Assembly: GCA_009176605.1 (NCBI GenBank)
Contig: SEYY01000729.1
Span: forward strand, 30,001-70,000
From: Armadillidium nasatum
Lineage: Eukaryota; Arthropoda; Malacostraca; Isopoda; Armadillidiidae
DNA: 40,000 nt
Reading direction: 5' to 3'
Positions 23,885 to 40,000 of the stretch are shown in pieces. Each line of letters begins with the position of its first letter. Within the stretch, counting starts at the first letter, position 1. A program made the position numbers and the translations under genes. The notes below the pieces were generated by a model, which was not told the origin of the DNA, did not search any database, and saw nothing but the letters and a program-made list of their open reading frames with translations.

Positions 23885-24564
23885 GCATTGCTAGATTTAA
23901 TATTAACAAATGAAGAAAATATGATGAAGGATATCAAAGTTGGCGAAGAGACTTTAGGAACTAGTGATCACTATATTATTAGATTTAACTGGAATATGAG
24001 GTCTGGGCCCAAATTGCAAGTCAATAGGGAAAAGATATTAGATTTCAGAAACGGAGATTTTAGCAAATTCCGAGCAATGCTCAATGAAATTGACTGGGAT
24101 AAGGAGTTTAATGGTCAAAATTGTTTCATCATGTGGGAATACTTCAAGCAAATATTGGCTACCATTAGTCTGTGTATTTTAAAGATAAACCCATTAGGGT
24201 GGCAAATAGAAAACCTAATTGGTGGAGTAGAGAGATAAAAGAGAAAATCAGTGAAAAGCGTAGATGTTTTAAAATATTCAAAAGTAGGAGCAGGGGGGAA
24301 GATTTGGAACATTGTAAGAGAATTAGGAATGAACTTAACCACTCAATAAGAAGAGCAAAGAGAATGGCAGAAATTAATTTGGCAAGGAACAGTAATAAAG
24401 ACCTGAAAAAGTTTTTTAGCTTTTATAAATTTAAAAGTAAGGATAAGAAAATTGGCCCAATTAAATTTGATGGAAATTTCGTAAGTTCAGATAAGGAATT
24501 GGTTAATATTTTCAATGCTTATTTTGCATCAGTGTTTACTGAGGAAAGGTTGGATAGCAGTTAA
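23885..24564 (+). pseudogene. CR1-like LINE fragment: endonuclease end and RT linker
   Basis: First frame: LLDLILTNEENMMKDIKVGE, then GTSDHYIIRFNW, where SDH is the last catalytic motif of the endonuclease. After a frame change near 24172: NRKPNWWSREIKEKI, RIRNELNHSIRRAKR, FFSFYKFKSKDKKIGPI, and NIFNAYFASVFTEE, the segment just before the reverse transcriptase. It stops at 24562-24564 and no RT core follows. Typical of CR1/L2-type elements. Confidence 0.85.
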
Positions 24565-25165
24565 GTGACTAATTTGTTGCAACTCTTCAGTGGGAGGATA
24601 TAAAACTGTTTATATGCTTTCACAAATTTATCTAGTGTATATACTTTATATATATTTTAAGTTCTCCTTGTTAGGAGTTTGTAAAGTTGGTTTGTTTTTT
24701 GTATCGATTTAGCACATTTTTTTTTCAACTAAACTCCCGGTTGAATCATGATCACTTTTTTTTCAAATCATCTTCAAGTCTAGACGTTATTAAAAATGTA
24801 AGAGTTTTTGCTTGTTCATTACAAGTCCTCAGAATTCGAAGGTATAAGGTATGAGTTATATTTTCTTTTCAACTCTTTCTTACTATCATATCTATTGCCT
24901 TCTACTCCAAAATATAACTGCGTAACGTTCTTAATTATACTGAATTCGTATATGAAGGAACTTCAAGAACAACAAAATCTTTTGAAAAAGTTCATGGTAA
25001 GTCTCCTCTTATTATTTAATTGTAACACTAATTACGACCCTTCTCTTTCAGGTCTTTTAATAAAAGCTTAACCCTAAGTTTTTATAAATTTAAACTCAAA
25101 TGCAAAAGGGCTTATCACCGCTTTGTTTATGAATCTCCCTATCCGAAACGTTAGTTATGTATTTA
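24565..25165. other. Unassigned stretch after the CR1 fragment
   Basis: One 87-codon plus-strand frame (24808-25071) without motifs; likely chance. Confidence 0.4.
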
Positions 25166-25770
25166 GGGTGTGTTCCATGAAATCAAGCGTGACGTCACGC
25201 TTAAGCTAGCTGCAGCGAAAATATCTTTAAAAATCTTGAATTTTAGTTGGACACTTCACCACAATATTAGGCTGTGACTTCACTTTAGCAATTATCAGCT
25301 GATGCTTATAAACAAACGTATATATATATTTTAAAATCTAAGTTAACCAGACATTTAAACAACTTAAACAATCAATTTAATTAATATCATTAAGGCCAAA
25401 TGTAAGAATATAAAATAACGTACGAATCAAACGAAGATTTTAAAAAGACTTTGGCGGCAGCCATGATTAAAAACGTTGGAACCAACGAAATTTTGAAAAA
25501 TTGGAAATAATTAATTTGCTTCATTTAAAACAAATTAATGATCCGAAAAGGCTAAAATAATTATCCAAAATAATTTGCAAACAAATCTATTTATGTAATA
25601 ATATTTACAAAAGTATTTTATTCTTAAAAGGGCCTTTAACTCCTCCATGTTTGTTTACATCACGTGACCATTCAAGATTTCAACAGAGAAAATTGAAGAT
25701 AGCCACGGTAGCAGCATAGTAAATTGTACCGTGGCAGTATCTTAAAGAATCTTGAACGTGGAACGCATTT
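25166..25770. other. Possible short inverted-repeat element with a strong internal hairpin
   Basis: Left edge GTGTTCCATGAAATCAAGC; the right edge on the minus strand is GCGTTCCACGTTCAAGATTC, an imperfect inverted match. Inside, GAAGATAGCCACGGTA (25695-25710) pairs with TACCGTGGCAGTATCTT (25727-25743), and TTCAAGATT (25671-25679) with AATCTTGAA (25748-25756). Also a TCACGTGA site at 25659-25666 and GTGACGTCAC at 25189-25198. It is richer in CG than its surroundings. It could be a MITE or a regulatory island. Confidence 0.35.
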
Positions 25771-26167
25771 TTATATTGTGTTATATTAATTAAAGACTGT
25801 GGTAGTGTGGTTATATAAGACTTTACATGCAATTTTGGGAGTAAAGTCGCCCTTGTGGTATTTTTATTGATTGCTTGATCTAGGTATAGACGTGGAGCAT
25901 AATATAAATTATTAAGCGGAGTATGCTTATGTTTCCACCAACTAAAGACACTTTGTTATTCAGGAATCGTAGTGAACAAGCAGTTATTTTTGTGTTTGAT
26001 AGTACTACAAATATATCCTTTACATTCTAATGAAGGGTAGAATTATTTATTTATTTTTTATTTTTTTTTTTTTTTGTGGTAATTATCCAGGTTAAGTGAT
26101 CCATCTCTAATTTTCATGAGACTTGCTCAATAATACTTAAAATGGTAATAATTCGATCTGGCATGAT

Positions 26168-26282
26168 ACCTCACTATTTTTCACCATATTAAAAATATGA
26201 AGTTAAAATATGCTTAAATGCATTCTACACATATTTTACTTTATGGAAGAGTAATATAAATGCAATAAAAAGAAAAATCCCC

Positions 26283-26295
<13 letters not shown>
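26168..26295 (+). repeat. Dispersed repeat, copy 2
   Basis: Partner of 19500-19625: CTTAAATGCATTCTACACAT, TATGGAAGAGTAATATAAAT, AATAAAAAGAAAAAT, followed by a poly-A stretch. Confidence 0.7.
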
Positions 26296-27255
<960 letters not shown>

Positions 27256-27360
27256 GGTATATTATAATATGAGATTATACAGAAAACCACTTAATACCTG
27301 TAGAGTAAAATTAACCACTGCATAATATATAAAAATGGCAATGCTTTTTACTAATTTAAA

Positions 27361-31879
<4,519 letters not shown>

Positions 31880-31974
<95 letters not shown>
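31880..31974. repeat. (TA)n array, right outer
   Basis: Between the right hAT-like arm and the inverted-repeat family copy 3. Confidence 0.95.
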
Positions 31975-32103
31975 AAATCATAAATTGGGTAAAACTAACC
32001 ACCCTCAAAAGTAAATTAATAAAAAAAAAATTTTTTTTTTTATGAAAGAAACCATCGATATTTCCAGTTTTGGATATTTTTGGTAGAATATTCTTCATAT
32101 TTT
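31975..32103 (+). mobile_element. Same inverted-repeat family, terminal fragment (copy 3)
   Basis: GGGTAAAACTAACCACCCTC at 31986-32005, then TGAAAGAAACCATCGATATT and TGGTAGAATATTC, stopping at 32103. Copy 4 begins 22 bp later with the same sequence again, so the end is duplicated in direct orientation. Confidence 0.7.
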
Positions 32104-32124
32104 ATGTATATATAAATAATATAT

Positions 32125-34089
<1,965 letters not shown>

Positions 34090-34195
34090 TGATAGGATGA
34101 TTAAAAAATTTTATAGTAAGGAAGAATTAAATTGACTTTTCTTTTTTCTTTTTTTGCCTGTGTAAATACATGTAATTTTAATATATAATATAATA

Positions 34196-34455
34196 CAGGG
34201 TGTCCCACTAATTCTCAGCCCCAGATTTATGCGCTTATAGATATGAAAGTAGTGGTCTTAAAATATGTAAAAAATAAGCCATGGTGTTTGAGAATTGTAC
34301 TGATATCACAACATGTGTTTGAAGTGATCACCATTACTATAAAGGCATGACTGTACATACATTTCCATATTACAGAAAGGTGCTGCCAACAAATTAGGAG
34401 TTACAGCTTCAATTTCCCGCAGAATGTTGTCTTTCAGTTGCATGAGAGTATATGG
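34196..34455 (-). pseudogene. 3' end of a Tc1/mariner-type transposase and terminal repeat
   Basis: Minus strand reads KPYTLMQLKDNILREIEAV and TPNLLAAPFCNMEMY, then NGDHFKHML and a stop at 34308-34306. The pattern (L+..I.EA...T...L......+......NG.H) is the C-terminus of Tc1/mariner-like transposases. The element end is TACAGGGTGTCCCACTAATT at 34194-34213, with TA before it. Everything upstream of the last 50 or so residues is missing. Confidence 0.7.
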
Positions 34456-34519
34456 CTTGTATGCCCTTAAAGGAAAGTCAGACAAAATTTGATGATCAAA
34501 GTCTTTTGGAAATATGGAT

Positions 34520-35242
34520 TGACCTGGGCCCTGGCCCTGACCAATCCTGGCTAATAATTAGGGAAAACCGGGGTTACCCTGCCAGTGTTAATTGCAAATT
34601 ATATTTATTAATGGTGGATTCAATCAAACAAAATATATAAGAAAATTAAGATATTAATTCCATTATTCCTTTGTTACATATTTGGTGGCAAAATGAATGC
34701 AACATAAAAGAGGAAACAAACAATTTCACTCACTTAAATCACTGTTCACTATCAGAATCTTCTTGAACATTTTCATCATAAGTTTTAGAATTTGGGGAGT
34801 GAAATCTTCAGGAACAGAGGGCAGTGATGTTGAATATGTTACTGCTCTAAGATTGTATTTTTAAAACAGTAGCATTTCTACATTCTTTGGCAATAGTTTG
34901 ATTCTATCTTTTTGAATTGATTTCCCTACTTTGAATTCTCTTTTACTGGCACTGGAGCTTGCTGGTGGGCACAAATATACTCTTGCCAGTGTTGCTAGTT
35001 TGGGGAGATCATTCTTGTTTGCCTTCCAGAAGGTAATGAAGTCATCATTGAATAATTATTCTGAAAAACTGCATATAATCATTAATTTAAGTGAATTTTG
35101 GCTATTCTACTTCTTCCTTATAATTAAATTAATCTTGATTAAAATTATATCTAATTTTCTTAACTAAAATTTCAGTGCTTTTGACCTCTTTACAAATTTT
35201 AGGCAACCCTGGTCAGAGCTGCAGCCCTGGTCCTGGTTTGTC
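34520..35242 (-). mobile_element. Decayed third copy of the hAT-like element
   Basis: Starts TGGGCCCTGGCCCTGACCAA and AGGGAAAACCGGGGTTACC (compare 30050-30140). It ends with GTGCTTTTGACCTCTTTACA and GGTCAGAGCTGCAGCCCTGG, matching 31752-31800, in the orientation of the right arm. Many CCGG sites of the younger arms are TG or CA here. The middle (34660-35060) is unrelated to the 1.8 kb arms. Confidence 0.7.
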
Positions 35243-35400
35243 ATCACTATTGTATAACAATAGTAAAAGGTAATATATACTCCAACCACAAATATTTAAA
35301 CAACAGGTATAGTATGTTAATTATACTTTTTTCATTCTGCATGCATGATAACTTTAATAACTACCATCCCACTAAGGCTTATCACGATATTGGTAACCCA

Positions 35401-35517
<117 letters not shown>

Positions 35518-35591
35518 TTGTATAAAATTTCAGTATTATTTTTAAATTTGTAAACAAATCAATAAGGAAATAAAACCAAGAGGAAAAAAAA

Positions 35592-40000
<4,409 letters not shown>

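Noticed and set aside
24808..25071. 87-codon plus-strand frame after the CR1 fragment
   Set aside because: Low-complexity hydrophobic composition without a motif or splice support.
25440..25510. GGCGGCAGCCATG start-like context on plus and ATGGCTGCCGCC on minus
   Set aside because: Both frames are very short (about 15 and 24 codons) without good donors.

Overview
The window is eukaryotic nuclear DNA: very AT-rich, intron-bearing and dominated by repeats. The reverse transcriptase remnants are of the jockey and CR1 types seen in arthropods. The very high load of long (TA)n arrays (29 arrays, about 3.5 kb by my count), together with (GA)n, (CA)n, (TAA)n and poly-A/T runs, is reminiscent of decapod crustaceans such as penaeid shrimps. 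The species assignment is an inference; the sequence contains no marker that fixes it.

Layout, left to right. 0.5-2.1 kb: two mariner elements lie head to head across a (TA)n array. 2.4-8.3 kb: a cluster of jockey-like LINE fragments. The best (4341-5931) keeps the reverse transcriptase and C-terminal part of ORF2 in one frame, broken by a single stop codon. 9.5-19 kb: a putative multi-exon gene on the minus strand, built here from splice sites and matching intron phases. Its introns carry a 383 bp (GA)n array, tRNA-derived SINEs and a 1.5 kb terminal-inverted-repeat element. 19.8-21.2 kb: two short DNA transposons, each set between (TA)n arrays; one is an internally deleted pogo/Tigger-like element. 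23.9-24.6 kb: a CR1-like LINE fragment. 27.4-34.0 kb: a large inverted structure. Two 1.8 kb hAT-like elements face each other across (TA)n, and are flanked by members of a second inverted-repeat family. 34.2-35.2 kb: a Tc1/mariner 3' end and a decayed third hAT-like copy. 35.6-40 kb: the first three coding exons of an SFT2-domain membrane protein gene on the plus strand. This is the one confidently recognised host gene, and it runs off the right edge.

The theme of the window is the close association of (TA)n arrays with mobile-element ends. About half of the arrays start or stop exactly at a terminal inverted repeat, a LINE junction or a SINE tail. Several pairs of related elements are arranged as inverted repeats around such an array. 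The (GA)n array also begins inside the tRNA-like head of a SINE. I see no operon-like system, CRISPR array or bacterial cassette. The long periodic Ile-Tyr and Leu-Ser reading frames are translated microsatellites, not proteins.
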